From Thetidibacter halocola (GTDB taxonomy: Bacteria > Pseudomonadota > Alphaproteobacteria > Rhodobacterales > Rhodobacteraceae): a stretch of 64,000 bases of DNA. The stretch lies in contig NZ_JAGTUU010000011.1 in NCBI RefSeq assembly GCF_018224955.1, positions 50,738 to 114,737 on the forward strand. The letters run 5' to 3'. The first letter of the stretch is position 1, and the number at the start of each line of letters is the position of its first letter. Below are positions 43,251 through 51,715 of the stretch, in pieces. The notes under the pieces are model-generated. The model saw only the letters and a program-made list of their open reading frames with translations. It was not told the origin of the DNA and did no database searches. Made by a program: the position numbers and the translations under genes.

Positions 43251-46200
43251 TCAGAAGAGGAAATCCGCGGCCACGTCCAGATCGGTCTGCACCGTGTTCC
43301 ACAATTCGACGGACAGCCCCGTGGCCGTGATCAGCAGGTGCTGGTCCGAAGAGCCGAAGGCGGTAAAGGTCAAATCCGTTTCCGCCAACCCGAAGGCCGT
43401 CAGGTCCAGGTGATCCGCGCCGGACTGGAAATCCAGCACCCGGTCGCGGCCACCGTCCACCTCGAACACGAAGACATCGCTGCCCGCGCCGCCGCGAAGC
43501 CGGTCGCCTCCTGTGCCGCCGGTCAAGACGTCGTCACCCGCGCCGCCGGCCAAAAGGTCGTTTCCACCGTCTCCGAACAGGCTGTCATGGCCATCCTCGC
43601 CATAGATCCTGTCATGGCCGCGCCCGCCATGCAACTCGTCGGCGCCGCCACCCGCGCGGATCGTGTCATGGCCGCCCGCTGCGCCCGCAAGGCTGCTGTC
43701 GCCATATACCACGTCGCCGCCCCAGCCCGCGTCGATGAGATCGTCACCCGTCATGCCGAGGATCGTATCCGCCCCGCCCAGGCCGGTGATGGTGTCGTCC
43801 ATCGCGGTGCCCGTCAGCAATTCAGGGGCGGGCGTGCCCGTGATGTCGGTCGAGGGCGGCGGGGTCAGGATGCCCGTCGCCATCTCGTAGAGGCTGCCAT
43901 CGTCGAAGGCGAGGAACTCCACCGCCTTCTTGGGCTCGTTGTAATGGTCCGCCACCTCGACCGTGCCCAGCGCATGGGAGATCACCAGCGTGTCGATCAC
44001 ACGCGACAGGGCGATGTCGGCAAAGGTGATACCCGGCGCGAACAGGATGGTATCGACCGATACGGCGGGGGCCGCGTTTTCCTCGATGATGTCGGTCGCG
44101 GCGAAACCGCCGACCACGTAGGTATCGTTGCCGACGCCCCCCTTCATCTGGTTCTCGCCGGCCCCGCCGACAAGCCTGTCGTTGCCCGCGCCGCCGTCGA
44201 GATTGTCGTCTCCGACCTCGCCCATCAGCAGGTCGTCGCCATCCTCGCCATGCAGCCGGTCGTCCAGCAATCCGCCTTTCAGCGTGTCGTTCCCGGCACC
44301 ACCGTAAAGGTCGTCGTCGCCATCCTCACCCAGCAGCCTGTCGTTGCCATCGCCGCCGAGGATGCTGTCGGCATCCGCACCGCCATGCACCACGTCATCG
44401 CCCGCGCCCGCGTCGATCGTGTCGAGGTCGGTCACCAGCCCCGCAACCGAGGTCGGGCCACCGGTGATCGTGTCGTTCCCGTCGCCGCCGAGTATGACGT
44501 CGTTGCCGTCGCCGCCATCGATCCGGTCGTTCTCGGTCCCACCGTCCAGCGCGTCGTCTCCGTCGCCGCCCTCCAACGTGTCGCGCCCGCCCTCGCCATT
44601 CAGGCTGTCACCGCCGGCACCGCCGATCAGCCGGTCCGCGCCCCAGCCGCCATACATGCTGTCGGCACCGGCGCCGCCATCGGCGGTGTCGTTGCCGGAA
44701 CCCGCAAGCACCGTGTCGTCGCCGCCCAGCGCGAGGATCGAATCGTCGCCACCGAAGCCGCGGAACAGTTCCGGCGCGGCCGTGCCCACCAGGTTGTCGG
44801 CCCGCGCGCTGCCGGTCAGGTCCGGCGCCACCGCCACCGTCACCCGCGCCGAGGCGAAGCGCGCCCCATCTGACACGACGTAGGTGAACGTGTCGTTGCC
44901 GACAAAGCCGAAGGCCGCGGTATAGGTCAGGGTGCCGTCCGCCTCGATCACCACGCTGCCATGCGCCGCCACGGAGACCGAGACCACGTTCAGCGGATCG
45001 TTCTCGACATCGACGTCGTTGGCCAGCACGTCGATGCTGACCGGACGGGTGGATTGCGTTGCGGCGCTGTCATTGGCCGCGACCGGCGCGGCGTTGGTGC
45101 TGTCGAGGATCAAGTCGTCCAGCGACAGGTCGGATGGAGTCATGCCCGCCAGGAACAGGCTCGACCCGTCCGAAAAGGAGATCCGCGTCCCGCCCGCGTC
45201 GGCCACCGCCGAAAGGGTGGCGGCGGCGGCTTCGGTCTTGTCCATGCTGGACAGGTCGATGCGGTCGATCCCGTCCTCGAAATCGGCGACCGTGTCATGC
45301 CCGTCGCCCGCGTTCACCACGAAGCGGTCGGCGCCCGTGCCGCCGCGCATCGTGTCGTCGCCCAGCCCGCCCGACAGAACGTCGTCATCGGCGCCGCCAT
45401 CGAGGTCGTCGCGCCCAGAGCCGCCGCGCAGGTCGTCGCGGCCGTCGTCGCCGAAACAGTCGTCGTCTCCGTAGCCGCCGTCGATCAGGTCGTCGCCCAG
45501 ATCGCCATGGGCGGTGTCGTCGCCCAGCCCGCAGAAGATGCCGTCATCCCCTTCGGAGCCATCGATCGAGTCGTTCCCGTCGGTGCCCGGATGCGTGATG
45601 ATCCCGCAAGCCGAAGCCAGCGCCGTGCGCACCGCGTCGGAAAAGTTTGCGCTGTCCGATGTCAGCGTGACGACCGCGCCGAAGCCCAGCTGCGCCACAA
45701 GATCCTCGTAGGTGATGCGCATCTCGGGCGTCACCGAGAAAACCGGAAAGATGTTCGCTGCGACCAGCGCTGCGCGCAGCCCGTCGATGGTGGGATAATC
45801 CTCGCCCGTGCCGGGGGGCGTGCCATCCAGGATCGCGTCGAGATTGTTCGCCACGACCGAGGCGAAATCGCCCGCGACGTGATAGGTGCTGTCGGTGGAC
45901 AGCATCACGACGCGGGTGGCATCCGCGCGATAGCCCAGTTCGGCGATCCGCAGCGCGGTCTGCAGCAGACCCTCAAGCTGCGCCTCGGGGGCGTCGGCGC
46001 CGCTGCGGTTCGACAGCGCGTTCATCGCCGCGATCACCGCAGCGTTGTCGGTGCTGACCGCCAGGTGGGTCTGGTAGACGTAATCGGTCGTACCGCCGAA
46101 CCCGCCTGTCGGCTTGTCGATGAACGAGGCGACACCGAAATCCGCATCCGGGTTCGACCCCTCGATCGCCGCGATCAGGTTGGGGATCTGCGCCTTGAGG

Positions 46201-46283
46201 ATCGGCAGGTCATCGGAAAAGGACCCGGAGAGGTCCTGGAGAAAGATCAGGTCGATCGGGCCGCAGACAGCCGATGCGGACAT
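43251..46283 (-). CDS. RTX protein with integrin-like VWA domain and cadherin-like domain
   Basis: A 1010-residue protein. Residues 1-~215 resemble the integrin-beta-type VWA fold with a MIDAS motif DLSGS (DxSxS) and SNRSGADAPEAQLEGLLQ. Then RTX nonapeptides, a VCBS/cadherin-like domain (NAAPVAANDSAAT to GFVGNDTFTYVVSDGA), a long second RTX block with DxxxGxAxxD spacing, a linker with VIDTLVISHALG, a third RTX block, and a C-terminus FVFEVDGGRDRVLDFQSG typical of type I secretion substrates. The ATG at 46283 follows AAGGA by 8 bases, preferred over 46292. Metal-dependent binding to a host or surface ligand is inferred. No exporter genes are nearby. Confidence 0.87.
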   Translation of the reverse strand: MSASAVCGPIDLIFLQDLSGSFSDDLPILKAQIPNLIAAIEGSNPDADFGVASFIDKPTGGFGGTTDYVYQTHLAVSTDNAAVIAAMNALSNRSGADAPEAQLEGLLQTALRIAELGYRADATRVVMLSTDSTYHVAGDFASVVANNLDAILDGTPPGTGEDYPTIDGLRAALVAANIFPVFSVTPEMRITYEDLVAQLGFGAVVTLTSDSANFSDAVRTALASACGIITHPGTDGNDSIDGSEGDDGIFCGLGDDTAHGDLGDDLIDGGYGDDDCFGDDGRDDLRGGSGRDDLDGGADDDVLSGGLGDDTMRGGTGADRFVVNAGDGHDTVADFEDGIDRIDLSSMDKTEAAAATLSAVADAGGTRISFSDGSSLFLAGMTPSDLSLDDLILDSTNAAPVAANDSAATQSTRPVSIDVLANDVDVENDPLNVVSVSVAAHGSVVIEADGTLTYTAAFGFVGNDTFTYVVSDGARFASARVTVAVAPDLTGSARADNLVGTAAPELFRGFGGDDSILALGGDDTVLAGSGNDTADGGAGADSMYGGWGADRLIGGAGGDSLNGEGGRDTLEGGDGDDALDGGTENDRIDGGDGNDVILGGDGNDTITGGPTSVAGLVTDLDTIDAGAGDDVVHGGADADSILGGDGNDRLLGEDGDDDLYGGAGNDTLKGGLLDDRLHGEDGDDLLMGEVGDDNLDGGAGNDRLVGGAGENQMKGGVGNDTYVVGGFAATDIIEENAAPAVSVDTILFAPGITFADIALSRVIDTLVISHALGTVEVADHYNEPKKAVEFLAFDDGSLYEMATGILTPPPSTDITGTPAPELLTGTAMDDTITGLGGADTILGMTGDDLIDAGWGGDVVYGDSSLAGAAGGHDTIRAGGGADELHGGRGHDRIYGEDGHDSLFGDGGNDLLAGGAGDDVLTGGTGGDRLRGGAGSDVFVFEVDGGRDRVLDFQSGADHLDLTAFGLAETDLTFTAFGSSDQHLLITATGLSVELWNTVQTDLDVAADFLF

Positions 46284-46488
46284 GGCGCACATCCTTTCGC
46301 AACAGGGCGTGGGTGTTCGCGCGCAGTGATCTTTGCCCTGCTGCGTGACTACCGTCGGGGACCGGCCCTTGCCATTGGCGAAAAGTTTATGCGGCATGCC
46401 GGGCGAAAGGTTTATGCCCCGCAGCGGCGGTCCCGCCTCCGGGGCGCGGCCTGTGCCGACCGCCCCGGACCCGGACGAACGCCTTGGA

Positions 46489-46749
46489 TCAGCTCATGCC
46501 GAGGGCGGCCTTGTACATTTCCAGCACCGCCTCTTCCTCGGCGATGTCGTCCTTGTCGCGCTTGCGCAGGGCGATCACCTTCCGCATCACCTTGGTGTCA
46601 TAGCCGCGTCCCTTGGCCTCGGCCATGACCTCCTTGATCTGCTCGCCGATTTCCTTCTTTTCCTCTTCCAGACGTTCCACGCGCTCGATGAACTGGCGCA
46701 GCTCGCCCGCCGCGATGCCATAGCTGTCCGAGGAATCCGTATCCTGCAT
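46489..46749 (-). CDS. gapR: GapR family nucleoid-associated protein (DUF2312)
   Basis: An 86-residue protein matching GapR: ELRQFIERVERLEEEKKEIGEQI, then EAKGRGYDTKVMRKVIALRK. GapR of Caulobacter is an essential alphaproteobacterial DNA-binding protein that embraces overtwisted DNA ahead of replication and transcription. The length is typical. The ATG at 46749 begins at MQDTDSSDSYG; an extension to 46869 has no homology. It is divergent from the small membrane protein at 46873. Confidence 0.9.
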   Translation of the reverse strand: MQDTDSSDSYGIAAGELRQFIERVERLEEEKKEIGEQIKEVMAEAKGRGYDTKVMRKVIALRKRDKDDIAEEEAVLEMYKAALGMS

Positions 46750-46872
46750 GGGCCTCACTCCTGCCGATGATGAGGCCGCATCCCTACAGCCCGGCCCGGC
46801 ACGCATCAAGCCCCTTGCGCCAGCGCGCCCGACGGTCCAAAAGCAGGCCGCACCAAGGCGGGGGCGCATGCG

Positions 46873-47091
46873 ATGGACTGGCTGATCACTCTGGGCACGA
46901 TCGTGTCGCTTGGCGGGCTTGCCGGCCTGGTCTGGTGCATCCTGCGCGTCTGGAAGGCACGACGCGCCGGGCTTGACGACGAAAGCCTGCGGGCCGAGGT
47001 GCGCAAGGTCGTGCCGATCAACATGGCGGCACTGTTCTGCTCGGTGATCGGGCTGATGATGGTGATCCTGGGGATATTCCTGGGCGGCTGA
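46873..47091 (+). CDS. small two-helix membrane protein, unknown function
   Basis: A 72-residue protein with helices at ~5-26 (LGTIVSLGGLAGLVWCILRVW) and ~48-70, joined by a charged loop (ARRAGLDDESLRAEVRKV). A purine-rich AAGGCGGGGG lies about 8 bases upstream of the ATG. I do not recognise the family. It ends 8 bp from the convergent FadJ-like gene. Confidence 0.65.
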   Translation: MDWLITLGTIVSLGGLAGLVWCILRVWKARRAGLDDESLRAEVRKVVPINMAALFCSVIGLMMVILGIFLGG

Positions 47092-47099
47092 GGCCGGTC

Positions 47100-49031
47100 T
47101 CAGAGCCCGTCGAAGGTCTGGCCATTCTTGATCCGGTCGACCCAGGCGGGCAGCGGGCGCCAGAATTCCGCGTCGGGATGGTCGAGACGCTCCATCGCCT
47201 TTTCCACCGCAAACAGGCCGCGTGTTCCGACCGCGTGCATGATGCCCCCGGAAACCCGGGGCAGGCCCAGCGCGTGGACCGAAACCACGTCGATATCGGC
47301 GGCAGAGCGCGCCATGCCCGCCTCCAGCAGGCGCAGCCCCTCGTTGGCCAGCGCGCCCAGGACCAGCGACACGATCCGGTCGGCCGGCATCGCCTGGTGC
47401 GGGCGCATCCCGTCCAGCAGGCTGCGCAGCGCAGGATCCGGCGTCGGTCGGTCGCTATCGGGCCAGAGGTAGAAGCCGCGCTGCGACTCGCGCCCGTGGC
47501 GGCCGTATTGCAGCAGTTCAGACGACCAGTTGCGCGCCCCCTCGCCGCGCGGCGCCTCGGCAAAGGCCGCGAGGCCGAGGATATCGCGTTGCAGGAAAGG
47601 GCCCTGCCGCAGGCCAAAGGAGGTCAGGGCGGTGTCGATCTCGATGGGGTCGGCGCCGGCGTCAACCAGCCCGTCGACAGCCCGGTGCAGCGTCGCGGCC
47701 AGCCGTGCCGAGACGCAGCCGCCCCCGGTTCGCTGGGGCACCGCAAGGCGGCGCAGCCGCGCGGCCAGCGCGTGGGCGGCAGCGATCTCGGCCTCAGTCG
47801 CCTCGGGACCCTCAAGGATCTCGACGATGCGGCCGCTGCGCGGCGGCGTTGGAAAGCGCAGGCCCAGCCGGTCGACCGCGCCCGGCGCGACCCGGGCGGC
47901 GATGATGCCTTCCGGCAGGGCCTGATCGGCCTGCCCGGGCGTGGCCAGCAGAACGATTCCGGCGCCCGCGATCATGTCTTCGCGCGGCCCGCAGGTCAGC
48001 CGGCCCAGCAGGTCGGACGCGGCCTCGGGGCTGCGGCGCTGGCGGACCAGGTCGGCCAGCGCCGCCTGCGCCCGCGCCAGACGGTCGGCATCGGTCGCCC
48101 CCCATTGCACGGCCATCCCCGCCTCGAGCAGCATCAGCACCAGTTGCACGCCCAGCGCGCTGCCGCCCAGCACGGCGACCGGTCCGACCTCTGCGGCCGG
48201 GGCGACGGCCAGCGACCGCTCGGCGCGGTCAAGATGCCGCAAGGCTCGCGATTCCGGCCCGGCGGCGCATTCGGCAAAGGCCTCGGCCTCCATCGCCTGT
48301 CCCATCTCGAAGGGCACCAGCGGCGCGGCCTCGACCAGGTCGAGGACGCGCGATGCGGCCTCGGGCGCGGCCAGGGCAGGCGCGGTGCGGCGGGCCTGAA
48401 TCGCCGCCTGGTAGGCTTGCATGTTATCGAAGCCGGCGCGGCTGTCGCGCAACCGGCGCGGACCGTCCAGCGCGCCGCAGAAGGCGATGGCGCTGTCCCG
48501 CAAGCTGTCCATTTCGGCAAGCCCGTCGATCAGCGGCGCCAGGCGCGGCTCCGCCACGGGCACCAGGCGCCCGCCCAGCAGCAGGCCCAGCGCAATCTCG
48601 GCGCCCAGTGCGCGTGGCAGGCGCTGCGTTGCACCGGCACCGGGCGGCAGGCCGAGGGCGATACCGCCAAACCCGATCCGCGCGCCAGCCGCGGCGAGGC
48701 AATGATGCGCGGCCAGCGCGAACTCTGCACCGCCGTCCAGGACATCGCCGCCAAAGGCCAGCACCACGGGCAGTTCGCAGAACTCGATCCGGTCGCAGAG
48801 GTCGCGCAGCGCGGGCTCGTCCTGCCCCAGAGCGGGGTCGTCCGGATCGGGGCGCAAGGCCACGTCACCGGGCGCGAGGATCAAGATCGCGGTGACGCCA
48901 TCCTCTTCCTCGGCGCGGTCGATCGCCTCCATCAGGGCGGTCCGCGCGGGCGCGGACAGGGCGCAGGCCGCCGGTTGCAGCGTCAGGCAGGCGACACCCT
49001 GCTCTACCGCGAAGCCGATCCAGTCTTCCAT
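47100..49031 (-). CDS. FadJ-like enoyl-CoA hydratase/3-hydroxyacyl-CoA dehydrogenase homologue with degenerate active sites
   Basis: A 643-residue protein with the multifunctional beta-oxidation architecture: crotonase domain ~1-190, NAD-binding 3-hydroxyacyl-CoA dehydrogenase domain ~282-450, and C-terminal dehydrogenase domains ~455-640. The first crotonase Glu is kept (GGAEFAL, ~103), but the second is lost: GFGGIALGL (~120-128) replaces GLPEVxLGL. The usual GADI loop is absent. The NAD motif is GGSALG instead of GxGxxG. The catalytic HFFxP is LRFPTPP (His to Arg, ~392), and the PGFxxNR segment is GGCVSARL. The start at MEDWIGF (49031) is tentative; 49073 is an alternative. A non-catalytic or divergent role is inferred. 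Confidence 0.8.
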   Translation of the reverse strand: MEDWIGFAVEQGVACLTLQPAACALSAPARTALMEAIDRAEEEDGVTAILILAPGDVALRPDPDDPALGQDEPALRDLCDRIEFCELPVVLAFGGDVLDGGAEFALAAHHCLAAAGARIGFGGIALGLPPGAGATQRLPRALGAEIALGLLLGGRLVPVAEPRLAPLIDGLAEMDSLRDSAIAFCGALDGPRRLRDSRAGFDNMQAYQAAIQARRTAPALAAPEAASRVLDLVEAAPLVPFEMGQAMEAEAFAECAAGPESRALRHLDRAERSLAVAPAAEVGPVAVLGGSALGVQLVLMLLEAGMAVQWGATDADRLARAQAALADLVRQRRSPEAASDLLGRLTCGPREDMIAGAGIVLLATPGQADQALPEGIIAARVAPGAVDRLGLRFPTPPRSGRIVEILEGPEATEAEIAAAHALAARLRRLAVPQRTGGGCVSARLAATLHRAVDGLVDAGADPIEIDTALTSFGLRQGPFLQRDILGLAAFAEAPRGEGARNWSSELLQYGRHGRESQRGFYLWPDSDRPTPDPALRSLLDGMRPHQAMPADRIVSLVLGALANEGLRLLEAGMARSAADIDVVSVHALGLPRVSGGIMHAVGTRGLFAVEKAMERLDHPDAEFWRPLPAWVDRIKNGQTFDGL

Positions 49032-49193
49032 CTGCCCGCCAAGTCCCTCGGGGCCGCGTCCGCGCCGCGTCATGCCGCCCGCGCCATTGCCCGTTTTCCG
49101 GGCAATCTGGAGGACGGCGCCCGCGTCAGGCAAGCGCCGACACTGTCTCTGCCGCCGAAAACAGCGGTTTTTCCGGCAAGCGATGCGGAAATG

Positions 49194-49403
49194 TCAAAGC
49201 GGGAGATTGTCGAACTGCGCCTCGATCTCTTCTTCTGCCTGCGCGTCGAGACGCGCGCGCACCTGCGGCGGCACGTCTTCGCCAGCCTCTTCGAGCCGTG
49301 ACACGGCGCGGTCGAGATGCGCGAACAGCGCCTTGCGGGTGGCCGGGTCGGCATTGTCGATCTGGGCCAGGATCTCGTCGATCTTGCGTTTCAGTTCCAG
49401 CAT
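49194..49403 (-). CDS. small acidic helical protein, unknown
   Basis: A 69-residue, strongly charged, probably all-helical protein (LELKRKIDEILAQIDNAD, VSRLEEAGEDVPPQVRARL, ending QFDNLPL). The ATG at 49403 follows AAGGAGG by 8 bases. It lies 14 bp downstream of the DksA/TraR-like gene, so they are likely co-transcribed. No family recognised. Confidence 0.65.
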   Translation of the reverse strand: MLELKRKIDEILAQIDNADPATRKALFAHLDRAVSRLEEAGEDVPPQVRARLDAQAEEEIEAQFDNLPL

Positions 49404-49417
49404 GTCGCGATCCTCCT

Positions 49418-49744
49418 TCATGGGGTCTTGCCCGACGCGCAGTTGATGCACAGGGGCGCGTCGGGCACGGCTTCGAGCCGTGCCTGAGAGATTTCGCCGC
49501 CGCAGGACTGGCAGATGCCGTATTCGCCCTTCGCCATGCGCGCCAGCGCCGAGCGGATACGACCGATCTCGGCCAGGCCGCTTTCACCGAGGCGTTCCAG
49601 CACCTCCTCGCCCTCGCGCTCGATCGCCATGTCTTCCCAATCCTTGGAATGCGGCTGGTCGAGATCCTTGTCGATATCCTCAAGGCGGATACCCAGTTCG
49701 TGAAGACGTTCGATCAGACGCAGCTTCAAGGAATGGTGTGACAT
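49418..49744 (-). CDS. DksA/TraR family C4 zinc-finger protein
   Basis: A 108-residue protein with an N-terminal coiled coil (LRLIERLHELGIRLEDIDKDLD) and a four-cysteine zinc finger CQSCGG...CINC near the C-terminus, as in DksA/TraR proteins that bind the RNA polymerase secondary channel. It is shorter than E. coli DksA (151 aa), and the coiled-coil tip lacks an obvious DxxDxA motif, so it may be a TraR-like or short DksA paralogue. The start at 49744 (MSHHSLKL) is chosen because the upstream extension reads into the divergent promoter. It is divergent from the persulfide operon. Confidence 0.83.
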   Translation of the reverse strand: MSHHSLKLRLIERLHELGIRLEDIDKDLDQPHSKDWEDMAIEREGEEVLERLGESGLAEIGRIRSALARMAKGEYGICQSCGGEISQARLEAVPDAPLCINCASGKTP

Positions 49745-49824
49745 GCGATATCTCCCTGTATCATGGCAACGCTCGCATGCCGCGGCCCGCGCCGCCTTGA
49801 CGCAGGTCAACCGGAACGGGGGAC

Positions 49825-49852
49825 TTGATACGCATTCAATAAAGCGTATATG
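49825..49852 (+). promoter_or_regulatory. promoter overlapped by palindromic operator, persulfide operon
   Basis: TTGATA (49825-49830) and TATATG (49847-49852), 16 bp apart, form a plausible promoter. ATACGC-N10-GCGTAT (49828-49849) is an inverted repeat covering the spacer, in AT-rich sequence containing ATTCAATA. BigR/SqrR-type persulfide-sensing repressors bind AT-rich palindromes at such promoters; no bigR/sqrR gene is in this window. Confidence 0.5.
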
Positions 49853-49880
49853 TTTGTCCAGAAACGGAAGGAACAGGACC

Positions 49881-50744
49881 ATGAATCCCGAAGTCACAGC
49901 CTTTTTCGACGAAGCCACGAACACCATCAGCTATGTCGTGCGCGATCCGAACGGGTCGTCCTGCGCGATCATCGACAGCGTTCTGGACTTCGACTATTCC
50001 TCGGGCCGCACCGATACCAAGTCGGCGGACGAGATCATCGCCTTCGTCAAGGACAAGGGCTACTCGGTCGAATGGCTGCTGGAATCGCATGTCCACGCCG
50101 ACCACCTCAGCGCCGCGCCCTACCTGCAGCAGCATCTTGGCGGCAAGATCGGCATCGGCGACCGCATCAAGATCGTGCAGGACACGTTCGGCAAGGTGTT
50201 CAACGAGGGCACCGAATTCCAGCGCGACGGCTCGCAGTTCGACAAGCTGTTCCAGGAAGGCGACAGCTTTCACATCGGCCAGCTGCGCGGTGACGTGCTG
50301 CACACGCCGGGCCACACCCCGGCCTGCCTGACCTATGTCATCGGCGATGCGGCCTTTGTCGGCGACACGCTGTTCATGCCGGATTTCGGCACGGCGCGCT
50401 GCGACTTCCCGGGCGGGTCGTCCGAGACGCTGTACGAGTCGGTGCAGAAGATCCTGACCCTGCCGGACGAGACCCGCATCTTTGTCGGCCACGACTACAA
50501 GGCGCCTGGCCGCGACGTCTATGCCTGGGAAACCACGGTGGGCGAGCAGAAGGCGAAGAACGTCCATGTGGGCGCCGGCAAGTCCAAGGATGAGTTCGTC
50601 AAGATGCGCGACACCCGCGACGCGACGCTGGCCATGCCCAAGCTGATCATCCCGTCGCTGCAGGTGAACATGCGTGCCGGCCAGATGCCGCCGGCGGACG
50701 AAAAGGGCGATGTCTTTCTCAAGGTGCCGGTCAACAAGCTCTGA
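49881..50744 (+). CDS. persulfide dioxygenase-like MBL-fold hydrolase (ETHE1/Blh type)
   Basis: A 287-residue metallo-beta-lactamase-fold protein. Metal-binding motifs are HVHADHLSA, HTPGHTPACLTYVIGDAAFVGDTLFMPD and FVGHDY, the single-iron pattern of persulfide dioxygenases, which oxidise glutathione persulfide to sulfite. The length fits bacterial Blh/PDO proteins rather than glyoxalase II. The ATG at 49881 follows AGGAACAGGA; the extension to 49743 crosses the promoter. It is followed by two YeeE/YedE subunits and a DUF442 protein, the usual sulfide-detoxification set. Confidence 0.87.
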   Translation: MNPEVTAFFDEATNTISYVVRDPNGSSCAIIDSVLDFDYSSGRTDTKSADEIIAFVKDKGYSVEWLLESHVHADHLSAAPYLQQHLGGKIGIGDRIKIVQDTFGKVFNEGTEFQRDGSQFDKLFQEGDSFHIGQLRGDVLHTPGHTPACLTYVIGDAAFVGDTLFMPDFGTARCDFPGGSSETLYESVQKILTLPDETRIFVGHDYKAPGRDVYAWETTVGEQKAKNVHVGAGKSKDEFVKMRDTRDATLAMPKLIIPSLQVNMRAGQMPPADEKGDVFLKVPVNKL

Positions 50745-50793
50745 CCGGACCGATGGATCGGCGGCCGGGCCCCGGTTGGGGTGGGACCCGGCC

Positions 50794-50820
50794 GTGACAC
50801 CCCGGGCGGACCGGGGTCAC
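50794..50820 (+). terminator. hairpin between persulfide dioxygenase and YeeE-like gene
   Basis: GTGACACCCCGG pairs with CCGGGGTCAC (one bulged base) across a 5-nt loop, 24 bp before the next start codon. No T run; probably an mRNA-processing or attenuation structure within the operon. Confidence 0.4.
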
Positions 50821-50844
50821 AACAGGACAAGGGAAACACCACTC

Positions 50845-51270
50845 ATGGAACAGGACTGGATCTGGGGCCTGATCGGCGGTCTCGTCATAGGCACCGGCGG
50901 GGCGTTCTACCTGCTGGCCAATGGCCGGATCATGGGCGCCAGCGGCATCATCGGCGGGCTGATCGACGGCACGGGGCATGACACGAAATGGGAACGCATC
51001 GCGTTCCTCGTCGGGCTTGCGCTGCTGCCACTGCTATTGCTGCCGCTTTACGGCACGGTCGACACGCATGTGACCAGCAATGTCCCGGTGCTGATCGCGG
51101 CCGGGCTGCTGGTGGGCATCGGCACGCGGCTGGCCAATGGCTGCACCTCGGGGCATGGTGTCTGCGGCATGTCACGGCTGTCGCTGCGCGGCTTCGCGGC
51201 CACATTCGCCTATATCTTTGCCGGCGGCGTCGGCGTCATCATCTTCCGTCACCTGCTGGGAGTGATCTGA
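50845..51270 (+). CDS. YeeE/YedE family membrane protein, first half-subunit (PmpA-like)
   Basis: A 141-residue membrane protein with four helices and the family motif GIGTRLANGCTSGHGVCGMSR, whose cysteine takes part in thiosulfate or sulfur-compound transfer in YeeE. Single-domain YeeE/YedE proteins usually work as adjacent pairs equivalent to one full-length transporter. The ATG at 50845 (MEQDWIWG) is chosen; a longer in-frame reading to 50674 lies in the upstream gene. It is followed 1 bp later by its partner. Confidence 0.85.
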   Translation: MEQDWIWGLIGGLVIGTGGAFYLLANGRIMGASGIIGGLIDGTGHDTKWERIAFLVGLALLPLLLLPLYGTVDTHVTSNVPVLIAAGLLVGIGTRLANGCTSGHGVCGMSRLSLRGFAATFAYIFAGGVGVIIFRHLLGVI

Positions 51271-51271
51271 G

Positions 51272-51706
51272 ATGCGCAACCTTTTCGCCTTCATCGCCGG
51301 CGGCCTGTTCGGCACCGGGCTGTTCATCTCGGGCATGACCGACACCACCAAGGTTCAGGGCTGGCTGGACGTTTTCGGCGCATGGGATCCGACGCTGGCC
51401 TTCGTCATGGGCGGCGCGATGATCCCGATGGTCATCGCCTGGCTGATCACGCGCCGGCGCACCGCGTCGCTGGTTGGCACGCCCTTTCCGCCGAAACCCT
51501 CAACGAAGATCGACAGCAAGCTGATCGTCGGTTCGCTGATGTTCGGCATGGGCTGGGGTCTGGCCGGGCTGTGCCCGGGTCCGTCCATCGCGGCGCTGTC
51601 CTATGGCGGCACGGGGCTTTACATTTTTGTCGCGGCGATGCTGACCGGCATGGCGGTGACGCCCATCCTGCGTGCCCGGCTGGACAGGGCGGTTCCGGCA
51701 GAGTAA
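51272..51706 (+). CDS. YeeE/YedE family membrane protein, second half-subunit (PmpB-like)
   Basis: A 144-residue partner half with FIAGGLFGTGLFISGMT at the N-terminus and the conserved GWGLAGLCPGPSIAAL motif containing the second transport cysteine. About four membrane helices. It likely forms a complex with the preceding gene product to move a sulfur species across the inner membrane. Confidence 0.85.
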   Translation: MRNLFAFIAGGLFGTGLFISGMTDTTKVQGWLDVFGAWDPTLAFVMGGAMIPMVIAWLITRRRTASLVGTPFPPKPSTKIDSKLIVGSLMFGMGWGLAGLCPGPSIAALSYGGTGLYIFVAAMLTGMAVTPILRARLDRAVPAE

Positions 51707-51715
51707 CGCTGCATC

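Noticed and set aside
46750..46869. Longer gapR reading from 46869
   Set aside because: The 40 added residues have no GapR similarity and would overlap the divergent promoter region.
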